Positions 1-9,698 of a stretch of 64,000 nucleotides of DNA are shown here, piece after piece. How positions within the stretch are numbered: position 1 is the stretch's first letter; every line of letters starts with the position of its first letter. Under the pieces are notes generated by a model that saw only the letters and a list, made by a program, of their open reading frames with translations, was not told the origin of the DNA and did no database searches. The stretch covers positions 11,741,848-11,805,847 of the forward strand of contig CM077820.1 in NCBI GenBank assembly GCA_039720395.1, read 5' to 3'. The position numbers and the translations under genes were made by a program. The DNA is from Liquidambar formosana. Lineage: Eukaryota > Streptophyta > Magnoliopsida > Saxifragales > Altingiaceae.

Positions 1-507
1 ATTTGCTTCTACCCATGGACACAAACCTCTCCAAAAAAAGTAAAGCTTTAAGTTTTTTTTTTCTGATTTGAAGGGCTATAGGTTGATCGATTGCCACATT
101 TAATATTCTTTTTGGTATTGGTTAAGTATTTTTTTTTTCTTTGTTTTTGACTGTTGGCCAAAGTGAGGAACTATTGGTTCTATTGGATTATTTTCGTAGA
201 CCAAATTTTTTCTTCCTTGATCATTTTTATTTGTGCTCATTAAAAAAAATTATCTACTCTATAATTTTGTACTCCACTTGGTGTATTATTTTCCCACCAC
301 AATTGCTTTTTTGCAGATTTTTACTAATTTTTAAATCCATTTGTAGTATTAAATGCACTTGAAAGAGATTTTTAATTTTTCCTTCTTAAAAAAAATATAT
401 ATGTATCTAAAAGTTTAATTTTTTTAAATAATTTTTTTCTTTTATAATTTATATGCACGGGTTCACCCTTAGTTTAGAGGAATATCAATAATTAAAGGAG
501 GACGTAC
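1..507 (-). other. Intron 1 of the left-edge invertase gene (partial)
   Basis: This is T-rich, A/T-run-rich DNA directly downstream (minus strand) of the exon 1 donor at 506-507. I looked for the 9-nt mini-exon that follows exon 1 in the other copies and did not find it, so it probably lies beyond the left edge. The open frame on the plus strand at 141-362 is low-complexity and not credible as a gene. Confidence 0.6.
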
Positions 508-745
508 CGTTCATCCAATTCTTGCTGGGTTGAAAATGGTAGGCCGTTCTTTGCCAGGCACGCGAACCGTTTGACCAACGGAACAGATTCCCGCTGGTAA
601 ACTGTGGGAATGACTCATCCAACTCTGATCCCGACACCCAATTCCCTCCCGGCGTCAAATCGTCTGGCGACCACGTTGACTGCGCCGCAATCATGACCGG
701 GGCCACCACGATCACCATGAAAACAATCATGCTCCGCCCGTCCAT
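508..745 (-). CDS. Acid invertase (GH32), exon 1 only; gene runs off the left edge
   Basis: The first exon of an acid beta-fructofuranosidase, which hydrolyses sucrose to glucose and fructose. Translation from 745 gives MDGRSMIVF, a hydrophobic stretch typical of a signal peptide, then a Trp/Pro-rich N terminus and the conserved WQRTAYHFQPSKNWMN that ends at the sucrose-binding box. The last base is followed by a GT donor (507-506). The exon is 238 nt, exactly the length and phase of exon 1 in the two other readable copies. In-frame ATGs occur further upstream (880), but the 745 start matches the paralogue N termini. The remaining exons must lie left of position 1. A TATATAAAAA stretch sits at 781-790 on this strand. 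The N terminus is fairly diverged from the other copies. Confidence 0.85.
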
Positions 746-1306
746 TCCCGGCGGTACGTAGGAGTGTGCAGATGGAAAAATTTTTATATATATTTTTTTT
801 CTGCTGAGAGTGTATAAATGAACTAAGTGAGAATGAGAAAAAGAATGGTTGTCCCTAGTCGTGAAGATATATGTAGACACGGACGTGCCACCAACTGACT
901 ATCATTAGCGGACAAATTTGCCTTTCCCCCATTTTTTTTTTCTTATTTTTTTATAGCAAAAAAGAGTCTAAGTTTTTTTATGGGTTTTCTCGCACACGTG
1001 AAGGCACATCTATCCGGGTCTGATGCAGATTATTTTATTCATTTTATCGTATCGACTGTTACTTTCGTATGATTTTGTGTCATTTTCTGTATATCCTCAT
1101 CAGGCATGAGTCGACACTGTTGTCACTGCCGCATGGGTTTGTCGGCCATATGTGGTGCTGTTTTTATCATATCAAAAAATAAAAAATAAAAATAAAAATT
1201 TAATCAAACACTATGGCCGGCCAACTCCCCACATCCAAAGCCTGATGCTCCACCAACCATGGAACGACATCCGTCGTTGCAAGTTAATCGGGCTTATATT
1301 ATTTTA
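746..1306 (-). other. 5' flank of the left-edge invertase gene
   Basis: Non-coding DNA between the start codon of the left-edge gene and the Mutator-like element. It should hold that gene's promoter, now cut off from upstream sequence by the 5.3-kb insertion about 560 bp from the ATG. I see no clear motif beyond AT-rich TATA-like runs near 781-820. Confidence 0.45.
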
Positions 1307-1400
1307 GGATAAATTGCAGAAAATTATCCCAAGTTTGGGGTGTGGTTTATTTTGGTACTCTCAAGTTTAAAAAGCATCAATTTGGTATCTAAAATTTTAG
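1307..1400. repeat. Left terminal inverted repeat of the MULE
   Basis: About 90 bp that match, in inverted orientation with scattered mismatches, the right end at 6523-6614. Shared landmarks in order are AAATTGCA, AAGTTTGGGGTGTGGTT, CTCAAGTTTAAAAA and TCAATTTGGTA. Confidence 0.9.
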
Positions 1401-1940
1401 TTATGTTTCAATTAGGGTCCTGCCATCATACTCCGTTTGTTGACCAAACGGAAATCTGCTGAAATACTTTGCACGTGAACCCCTTTAGTTACTTTATGCC
1501 CTTTTTGCCCTTTTATGTTAGGGAAGGCTATTCTACCCGCTATTCTACCCCCACTTCCATCATATCTGTCTTAATTTACTCTTATGACTATCTAACAGTC
1601 ATATTTTCACTCAACTCATATATATATATATATATATATATATCAAATTTGAAGCCCATTTTTGCGCTACTCTCTCTCTCTCTCTCTCACAAGAAAAGTG
1701 GAGCACAGGTTCTTTATTTCCACGGTATTATTTTTACTTTATTTTATTTCTATATTCAATTATCTATGTTGTATTAGCTCCAAAACATTATCTGGACATG
1801 TAATATATGTTGAAATATGTAATGAATGACTTTATTCCATCAGCCAAAAATGCACATATGCTCATCACCCACAATAAGACATAAAGCACTTATGTTCCAT
1901 TCACTCCCAGCCATCACTATTTTCACGCACCCCAAGCCAT

Positions 1941-2168
1941 CACAGTATCAGTAAAATAAGGCATAAAGCACTTGTTTTCATGCACTCCCATCAATCACTG
2001 ATATTTTCCATGCACATGTTTACATATTGTCCACCTATATATATCAAACACTTACACAGTATGAGTAAAATAAGGCAAAAAGCACCTGTTTTCATGCACT
2101 CCCATCAATCACTAATATTTTTTACGCACATGTTTACGTATTGTCCACCTTAACACTATCAAACACAC
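1941..2168. repeat. Two tandem copies of a 114-bp repeat in the MULE
   Basis: Units at about 1941-2054 and 2055-2168 each begin CACAGTAT and share AAAATAAGGC, TTTTCATGCACTCCCATCAA and ATTGTCCACCT. A weaker, partial third copy precedes them at about 1876-1940. They lie between the 3' end of the transposase and the left terminus of the element, in subterminal position. Confidence 0.8.
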
Positions 2169-2782
2169 ACAACCTTTATATCTAAGCATTGTAAAACATC
2201 AATAAAAGTCTGCTCATTAGTACCAAAGCAGCATATTTACTACATATTGTTTCCAAACAGCATTAAAAGGACTTCAAATTGTAATTAGCACCCAACAGCG
2301 CTTCAAAAAGTTACTTACATTGCATTTTCCAGCCCTTCAAAAATTTACCTAAATATAAAAGCTAGAGGTTCCAAATAGCTAATACACACGGAATTACACT
2401 TTCTAAACTATGAAATAGCATCAAAAAGTTACTATAAACAAAATGCATATTTCTTGTAAATGCCTTCAGTTTGCCTTCAGTCTAGCTAGCTAGCCAAAAA
2501 TGTAGGTTTAAGCATTGTGAAAAAGCATCAATTCCTGCTCATAGGAAAGGCTAATATGAACATCCGCAACTGTGTACAACATGAAGAAAAAGTGATATCA
2601 ATAGCACCAGCACATACCTAGAAGTGCTAGCCTCAGTTCTAAGGCCTGATTGATTTTCAATAGTGGTTGGGTACCATAAAACATGCATAACTTGTATGTT
2701 GGCCAAACAATGCACAGTGTCAAAAAAATGGCAGCAAAAAAATAAAAAAATAAAAATAATGGGGACTAATAATGTCAAATAT

Positions 2783-5484
2783 TTACCCGGCTTGCTGGAC
2801 TACCTTCACTTCCTTCATTTCCACTAGCTTCACCCTGCCACCTTTTCCCCTGCTTTCACCCATGGCACCCCTTCCCCTACCACCACCATTGCCACCCACA
2901 CCCCTGCTACGACCCCTTCCCATGCCTAGACCACCCCTACCTCTACCACTGCCAACCCTTCCTCTACCCCTGCCACCCCTTCCCATACTTCCACCACCCA
3001 TCAGCTATACCACCCCTACCTCCATCCCTGCCACCTCTATTTAGAGGAGGCCCACCACCCCAACCACCTTCCCTAGGAGGAGCAGGTGCATTTTTGCACG
3101 TACGAGTGTTATGGCCATATTGTTTACATCTACCGCATGACCCCTTGCTATTTTGTCTTCTAACTGCATGGCCAGCTGGTGTTTCATCAACACCCTTCTT
3201 CCTTACCTTTTTTGGTCTTCCTAGGGCTTTCCTATTTGGGGGTGGTCCCACAGGGTCACAACCACTATCGATCTAGGTTGTTGCATCACCAATTTGGTAT
3301 ATAATAGGGGCATATGCTATAGCATTTGTAGCCCTGTGGTAGCATGCATCGACAAACTCTTCTGGCTTCCTAAGGCCTTTTAATATTGCACTCACTGCAT
3401 GGCAGCATGGAATGCTTGTGACCTCCCACTTTCTACATGAGCAAGTCCTCGTCACTAGATTAACAACTGTGACTTGCCCCTTGTAATCAACCTCATATAT
3501 CCCATCACCAGCATAATGTGGTTCACAATACCTAGCATCTTCTTCAATACGGTCCAACTTCAGTCGTATATTAGGACACAAAAGACCTTCCCACTTTTCA
3601 ATTGCCTCTCTCCTCACCTGAAATCTACTCATAAGCTGTCTCCTAATCATTTCAAGCATTGTAATAATGAGTTTTTCCCTAGCAGCTAAAATATACTTGT
3701 TCCATGACTTCGAAGGGTTATTACAAAGCATGTCGCATTTGGACCGAGGGCTAAAATGAGATCTACTCCACAGTCTTGGATTAATTTTCACAAGCCAATT
3801 ATATGCATCCTTTTTTATCTCCTTGATAGTTTCTATATGGGTCTCAAATTCATGAACAGTGTAACAAGTGGCAGCCTTCTAAAGCATATCCTTTAAGTCT
3901 TGTTCCTTATGCTTTTCCTTAAAGTTTGCATACATATGTCGCACGCAATGTCTGTGGTCAGCCCCAGGCAATAAAACTGCAAAAGTATCAACTAGCCCCT
4001 ATGCATATCAAAGTACCATATTAATGAGAGCATATAATAATGACAAGATTTAAACTAAAAGTAATTCATATAAAGTAATGATATTATTAACAGTAAACCG
4101 TAAACATATAGAACATATAAATTTATACCTTCTGCCTATCAGAAATAAAAGTGATTCCCGTATAGTCCTGGCAATCCAAGGCTTGCAATAGGTTTGTCAT
4201 GAACCAATGCCAACTGTGCTTTATCTCAGCTTCAACTACAGCCATAGCAAGTGGGAACATCTGGTTGTTCCCATCTCTACCAACAGCACTCAAGAGTTGA
4301 CCTCCATAACAACCTTTTAGGAAGCACCCATCTAGACCAATAAATAGCCTACATCCTGCTTTAAAACCATTTATCTGAGCAACAAATGAAATAAACAACC
4401 TCTGAAATGCTGCAGGCATGCTTAGGTGGAATCTTTCAACCTTCATTTGCACATAGCTACACGGATTTGTTGTTCGTATAGCATGACAATAGTCCCAAAG
4501 CCTATTATACTGCTCCAAGTGCTTCCCTTCGATCATCTGCAAGGCCTCCCTCTTAGTTCTATATACTTTGGTTTTAGAAACATCAAGTTCCAACTCCCTC
4601 TTGATTGTAACTCGCATTGCCTTCAGTTTCCAATCTAGATTATCCCTTATCTTCTCAAGATAGTAATTTGCTAGCCATGTTGAGCTGGCTTGATTATTCT
4701 TGTAATTGCGGCTGCATTGATGTTTGGGCTGGAAGGTCTTAATTTGGAAGAACTTCTTGTCTATAGTCCATGATGAATGAATTCTCCATCCACATTCCTC
4801 CTTGCAAGTAGCTGTGATCTTCTGCCCAAAATTTTTTTTAAACTTCAAATCAAAGCCCTTCATTACAGAAAACCTCCTCAACAACTCCCTAAAATCAACA
4901 GGGGTTGCAAACTTTGTCCCCACAACCAACTTGGGGTTATCTAAGTCCCTGTCTCTATTATATATAAGCTCCCTTTTCCTTGGAAACTCATCATCAGAAT
5001 CACTTGGTAGACTAATAAGCTCATCTGATGGAGCATAGTTTGAGTCAACATCACCATCATTACATTCATCCCCACCCATATTGTGTACATTGCCTGCCCC
5101 TCCAACCTCCCCTACTCCTAGCACACTATCATCCTCTCCATCAACTTCACCCACCCCAAACACACTAGCTCCCCCTCCACCAACTCTTCGACTTATAGCC
5201 ACATCAATCAATGTCTCAACATCCTCATTGGCAATTGGCTCACTATCAGTCAAAACATCCTCATCAGGATCCCCAAATAGTATCATCTCACTCCTCACAC
5301 TATCCTCACTATCACTACCACTTTCACTACTTTCTTCCATCCCACCATCAACCTCATCTTCCATTCCTACCTCATTAATCACATCTGCCACCCCTCCATC
5401 CAACTCATCTTCCACAGCACCAACCAACCCATTTTCCACATTAAACACATCATCATCTACCATATTAAATCTCCTCCCTGCCAT
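2783..5484 (-). pseudogene. MuDR-type transposase, broken by two in-frame stops and a frameshift
   Basis: The likely start is 5484 (MAGRRFN) after a spurious upstream extension. There is an acidic Asp/Glu/Gly/Ser-rich N-terminal third, then the MuDR domain with its Cys/His pattern (ATCKEECGWRI, PKHQC), then the MULE catalytic core with GLDGCFLKG and FISDRQKG holding the first two acidic residues. An intron of about 120 bp (donor just below 4125) separates ISDRQK from GLVDTF. Downstream are a SWIM zinc finger (CSCRKW then CCHAV), a CCHC knuckle (CGRCKQYGHNTRTC) and a Gly/Arg-rich tail. TAG stops interrupt at 3879-3881 (usual Trp) and 3273-3275, and the Gly/Arg tail (2783-3001) is in a shifted frame. 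The usual third acidic residue in the NNxSE-type box appears as Lys (NNPSKSW). It cannot make a full transposase. Confidence 0.9.
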
Positions 5485-6522
5485 TCCTGCACAAAGCCAT
5501 ATGCATATAATGTGATACTCAAATAAACCACAAATTAATACATGCTCTATAGTGGATACAGTACCACCTAATGGTAGCAGTGTTGAAACACAGAAACCAA
5601 TACACTTACGGAATAAACAAACAAGCAAAACGACAATGAAAAAAGCATTGTGGTCCACTACAATGCTTTATAATTGAATTGCATTGTTTAGACCACTTCA
5701 AAAACCCTGTACATCATAAAAAACAACAAATTGGGGACCACACTGTCACCCGCAAACCCAATAATGTCACTCTCATAAAAAAAATGCTTGAAATCACAAA
5801 TTAAAAAGCAATTTCATGACTTTCACAACGTGAACCCATGCAAACCATGCAACTACGCAACTTCTTGTGTATGTACATAGAAACCCCAAACAAATTGAAA
5901 AAAATTCTAATGTTCTCCCTAACCCTGAAACCACTTTTATATACATAAAAACCCTAAATTTTTCTGCAAAAATGGGGGCAATTTAATTGACCTATTAACC
6001 CTAATCTGAACCCCTAAAACTAATTTAAATAAATAAAATAAAATAAAATAAATAAAAAAGGAACAATTTAGTCGTGTCCCTGTTCTAGTTTTGTCGAGCG
6101 ATTAGGCAAAACTCAAAAGGCAAAAGTCAGCAGAGAGTATCGATGTCGAGTTTTGAGAAGGGGGCAACTTCAAAGTTTTGAGATTATCGTTTTCATCTTC
6201 CACCGAGCAGATCGAGATCGACGTCGAGTTTTGAGAGTAGATCGTGCTGATCGAGCAGATCAAGCAGATGGAGATGGAGATCGAGATCGAGAACAAGATC
6301 GAGAACAAGATTGAGTTTTGGGTTTTCGACTGAGGGAGAGAAAGAGAGATAGAGAGAGAATGAGTTGAGTCGGTGTGTGAGAACAAAAGGCAAAAGTCAG
6401 CGGAGATTCCTGCAAAATAGCGTGAAATATGATTGGCTTCAAAACGAAGTCGTTTTGCATGAAGGGTAAATAACGTCATTTTATCACTGCCGTTAACGCC
6501 GTTATTGATTTTCAGTCAAAGA

Positions 6523-6614
6523 AAATCCTGGGTACCAAATTGACGTTTTTTAAACTTGAGGGTACCAAAGTGAACCACACCCCAAACTTGGGGGTAGTTT
6601 TATGCAATTTACCC
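6523..6614. repeat. Right terminal inverted repeat of the MULE
   Basis: Inverted match to 1307-1400. It is followed directly by the second copy of the 9-bp TSD at 6615-6623. Confidence 0.9.
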
Positions 6615-6767
6615 ATTATTTTACTCTCTAACATCTGACAATTTTTCTTATTAGATTGTGATATATACATATAGGGTCAAGATTGAGGGAAATAATTTAA
6701 TTTTGTATACAACTTTTGACATGCTTTTTTAACCATTTGATTTCTCACAAGATCTAAGGATGTATTT

Positions 6768-6969
6768 TCTTTTTTTCGGTCTTTGACTTAGTGTATTCCT
6801 AAAGCTGGCAATCAGAGAACTAATCACTGTCACGATGGGTGGGCAATAGTAAATCGCTGGCTCAGCGATTTTTTCCAAAATGCTGGAAGTTGAATTCTGG
6901 ATCTTTCATCTCCACTTGGGACAGCTATTTTAGGGCCAAGTGCCAACCACTAGACCAACCCACTAGGTT
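6768..6969 (-). mobile_element. tRNA-derived SINE, about 202 bp
   Basis: On the minus strand it begins near GTGGGTTGGTCTAGTGGTT, which contains an RNA polymerase III A-box (TGGTCTAGTGG). A GTTGAATTCT-type B-box follows, and the element ends in an A-rich tail (a T-rich run on the plus strand). It is flanked by 13-bp direct repeats, TAAGGATGTATTT at 6755-6767 and TAAGGATGCATTT at 6970-6982. The second copy at 29740-29938 has a better B-box, GTTCGAGTC. Confidence 0.82.
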
Positions 6970-7821
6970 TAAGGATGCATTTGATATGTGGAAATGGTCA
7001 CATTCCCATATTTTTCCTTTTAATTAGGAAAATGTCAAAATAATCGGTTCCTTTTGTCCATTTGTTTATGAACTAATGTTTCAATGAAAAAATTGTAAAT
7101 AATATAAAAGCAACTCTATTTTGTTTTTCTTGTTTAGATGAATGTTACATTAGAGCCCATTTGGATAAACTTTTAACTCTTGTTTATTATGCATACAACT
7201 AAAAGGACTATACCATTTAAAGAATAAAGAAAAATGGAAAGACAATATATAAAATATGAAAAAGAAGTTGAAAATGATACATTTTTCATATGCGAATCAA
7301 CCTATTAGTCCTTTGAACACAAGCACATTGGATCATCTTGGCTCCTTGAAATACTTCTATAAATTTTCTTAAATGGACATTTTCACTTGAGACATCATAA
7401 AAGCAACCAAAGGGCGAGTCCTACCCTCTCATAAATGCACATCAAAAATAACAAAAAGAGTCATGTCTATTCGAAAGTAAAAATATAAAAAATAAAAAAA
7501 TTCATCTCAAATACGGTGAATGCAAGATGATATGATTTTACAGTCGTGCATCTTTTGAGAAGCCTCATTTTGCAAAGCCTCATTTTGCAGATGAAATCTC
7601 AAAGAAAAAAAAAATTGTAACAGTATATGTTATATGGAATCCAATTCACATCGCGGAAGGCCATTCCTAGCTACGAATTGAATGGTAGCACAACTTCAAA
7701 ATGAAATGAGGTAATATTGTGTTTGGTTGCTACAACTCCTACATTTTCAACAACCAAACAGGTCATAAAAAGAATTTAATTCAACAAATTGATACGGGAT
7801 ACCAACAAGTACAATTACGTC

Positions 7822-8003
7822 ATCTTCTTTTACTTTCCTTATTTATTTATTTATTTATTTATTTTAGTGATATTAGGAGGTTTCAGATACTTTGCACCTA
7901 GTTAATTTCCCTAGGCAAATGCAATCTTACCAACTCACATGCACTAGATAATTGCAAAACAAAGTTCATAAGATTGGCCTTGAGGGGAAGGGTAGGACCA
8001 CTT
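7822..8003 (-). mobile_element. SINE-like insertion, second family, 182 bp
   Basis: Flanked by 13-bp direct repeats GTACAATTAC(G/A)TC at 7809-7821 and 8004-8016. The TTTATTTATTTATTT run at its left end is the A-rich tail on the minus strand. The invertase 3' end at 27666-27690 has the same target sequence without the insert, which shows the empty site. Related copies lie at about 30783-30960 and 29305-29520. Confidence 0.75.
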
Positions 8004-8009
8004 GTACAA

Positions 8010-8071
8010 TTACATCTTGTGCAAGGGGAAAGGGTGAATAAATGTATAATTTAATTGTCATATTTCGAGGG
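8010..8071 (-). pseudogene. Relic of the last invertase exon
   Basis: About 60 bp that read, on the minus strand, as the C-terminal end of an invertase (…QLNYTFIHPFPLHKM then TAA). This matches [15 protein letters not shown] at the end of the right-edge gene. An in-frame TGA replaces the conserved Trp before it. Similarity stops at 8071, so the rest of this gene copy is gone. Confidence 0.7.
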
Positions 8072-9199
8072 GGAGAAATACTCTTGGAGACCTACCTTAA
8101 TGGCCTCCCAAAAAAATAAAAATAAATAATAACCCACATGATGTGACATGAAAATATATTAGGACTACTGCTATTAGGCCCTACTACTCCATCTCTGTTT
8201 TCACACCACATCATTCATGTTTCTTTTGGAAATCAAGGGACAAAGCCATTAAGACTTGAGAGGGGTTGGCTGGCCCCACTGAATTTTTTATTTTTTATAT
8301 TTTACACTTATATTTTTCTACTACTTATAGATTTAGCCATTCTTAAAATTTTTTTGCCCTTCTCTAATTTTATGGCCCCTGTATATTTAATTTTTACTCC
8401 TTTCTTTCTATAAATTTTCTCATTTTATCCGTATTTAAAATTTATTTTTTACCCCCATATTTTCTTGTTTTCCTCACTTTTCTTTTGTCATTCACTCGTT
8501 GTAATTATTGTAATTATTTATTTTTATATATGAACAATGTTATAGAACCCAAACTTTTTGTTCAAATCAACCTGCCCAAATAGCCAATGGTCCTCATGTA
8601 TAGTATCATGTCCCATCCCAAGAGGGTACGGGGTTTGCAAAGGTTTGGTTTTAACTTCATGTGGGTACGTGTGTGGGTATGTGTTATCCTATCATTTAGC
8701 TAAAATAAAAAAATAGAACGTGCCGAAATAATATTGCATCCACCATATCAATTCTCATTCTTTTTATAAAAATTTTGATTGATTGGCCAATTTGCTACCT
8801 CATTTGGATGAAAAATTTGACTCTTTATCATTATATATTTCTCTTCTAGTTGTTTATAAGAAAAAATTGTTATTAGTTATATATAAAAAAAATTTTTAAA
8901 AAAAAATTATACCACATTGACCCTTTGAGTTAGAATAAAAATATAAAAATCAATCAAAGTTTGGCCTCTCTCAACAAATTTCTTGGGTCCCCCACGGTTG
9001 GAATTTTTAAGCAAGGTCCAAGTGAGCCCGTAACATTCGCTGCAGTAGTATTGTCGTACAGGAAAGCTCTAGCAGCTAATTTGCACATAGTCCACCATTT
9101 TTTCCTTTTTCTTTTTTCTTTTTTTCCTTTTTAAACCTAAAGAAGTCTAAATCGAAGTCGGTCAGTGCTGATTCTGCTGAATCTTCTAAATTTATCATT
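8072..9199. other. Intergenic spacer
   Basis: AT-rich non-coding DNA with no open frame of note. It includes a short interspersed repeat at 8580-8717 that recurs at 10384-10519. The rest contains pyrimidine-rich stretches with no recognisable element ends. Confidence 0.5.
8580..8717. repeat. Short interspersed repeat, SINE-like, copy 1
   Basis: About 135 bp starting TAGCCAATGG, through GGGGTTTGCA(A/G)AGGTTT to TGTG(T/A)GTATGTGTT and TCCTATC, and ending in an A-rich run. A second copy lies at 10384-10519 inside another transposon. Length, an A-rich end and repetition suggest a SINE, but I cannot place clear A and B boxes. Confidence 0.55.
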
Positions 9200-9340
9200 G
9201 GTCTAGACCTGGCAACACCCATCTAGTTATGTTCAGGTGACATTCAGACCCAAAATCATACAACAATCCTGGTAACGCATGAATAAAAGAGATTTCAAAA
9301 ACCAAATTCATCACTTGGAAGGGTGGTCCCTCCAAGCCAC
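9200..9340. repeat. Unidentified conserved repeat, copy 1
   Basis: About 140 bp running from GGTCTAGACCTGGCAACACC to AAGGGTGGTCCCTCCAAGCC. Close copies occur at 36175-36315 (same strand, in the 3' flank of another invertase copy) and 53930-54066 (opposite strand, next to the LINE, with no invertase near it). It has no long open frame and no obvious terminal repeats. Confidence 0.7.
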
Positions 9341-9491
9341 TAGTTAGTTAAAGAGTTATATACCATCACATTTCATTCTTATGAAAGTGAAAGCAATGAA
9401 GAAGATGACTAAAAGTGATTTCAAATAACCTCCTGACTGTGAGTTCAGTAGCTCTTTTCATATCAAAACAAATTTACTATCTGTAGTATAA

Positions 9492-9649
9492 TGCTATGTT
9501 TGGATAAAGAATTTTTTGGTGGAATTTGATTTTGAGATAGAATTTGTAAACTTTCTATAAGGATGAGATAGACAAAATCCTAATAAAAATTTTACAAATT
9601 TCATTTCAAAAGCAAATTCCACCTAGAAATTCTTTATCCAAACATAGTG
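9492..9649. mobile_element. Tourist-like foldback MITE, 158 bp
   Basis: The element is almost a perfect palindrome. The left arm CTATGTTTGGATAAAGAATT matches the reverse complement of the right arm ending AATTCTTTATCCAAACATAG, with pairing continuing to the centre. It is flanked by TAA on both sides (9489-9491 and 9650-9652), the 3-bp target duplication of PIF/Harbinger elements. It lies about 50 bp past the stop codon of the complete invertase, so it may fall in the 3' UTR. Confidence 0.85.
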
Positions 9650-9698
9650 TAAATGAGGTCCACTGCTTAAAAAAGAAATCATTGCTCAATGACAGTAT

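Larger units (their letters stand above)
1307..6614 (-). mobile_element. Mutator-like DNA transposon (MULE), complete ends, 5308 bp
   Basis: The element is bounded by a perfect 9-bp target-site duplication, ATTATTTTA at 1298-1306 and again at 6615-6623. Its ends are inverted: the left starts GGATAAATTGCA and the right, read on the minus strand, GGGTAAATTGCA. Similarity continues for about 90 bp through a shared AAGTTTGGGGTGTGGTT block. A 9-bp TSD plus long terminal inverted repeats is diagnostic of Mutator superfamily elements. Inside is a minus-strand MuDR-type transposase with stop codons and a frameshift. The untouched TSD suggests insertion was not ancient. It sits about 560 bp upstream of the start codon of the left-edge invertase. 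Confidence 0.93.
6712..8071. repeat. Segmental duplication block, copy 1 (partner at about 29690-31040)
   Basis: About 1.35 kb that aligns along its length with 29690-31040 in the same orientation. Shared landmarks include two SINE insertions at the same positions, the AATGTTACATTAGAGCCCAT stretch and a relic of the last invertase exon. The middle part (about 7500-7830) also matches the 3' flanks of the invertase copies at 27400-27670 and 62220-62500. It is therefore an old 3'-flank unit of a lost invertase gene, duplicated once more after the SINEs inserted. Confidence 0.82.

Noticed and set aside
5081..5515. Open frame on the plus strand rich in Ser, Thr and Pro, 144 codons
   Set aside because: It is the antisense shadow of the acidic N terminus of the MULE transposase, which has domain support on the minus strand.
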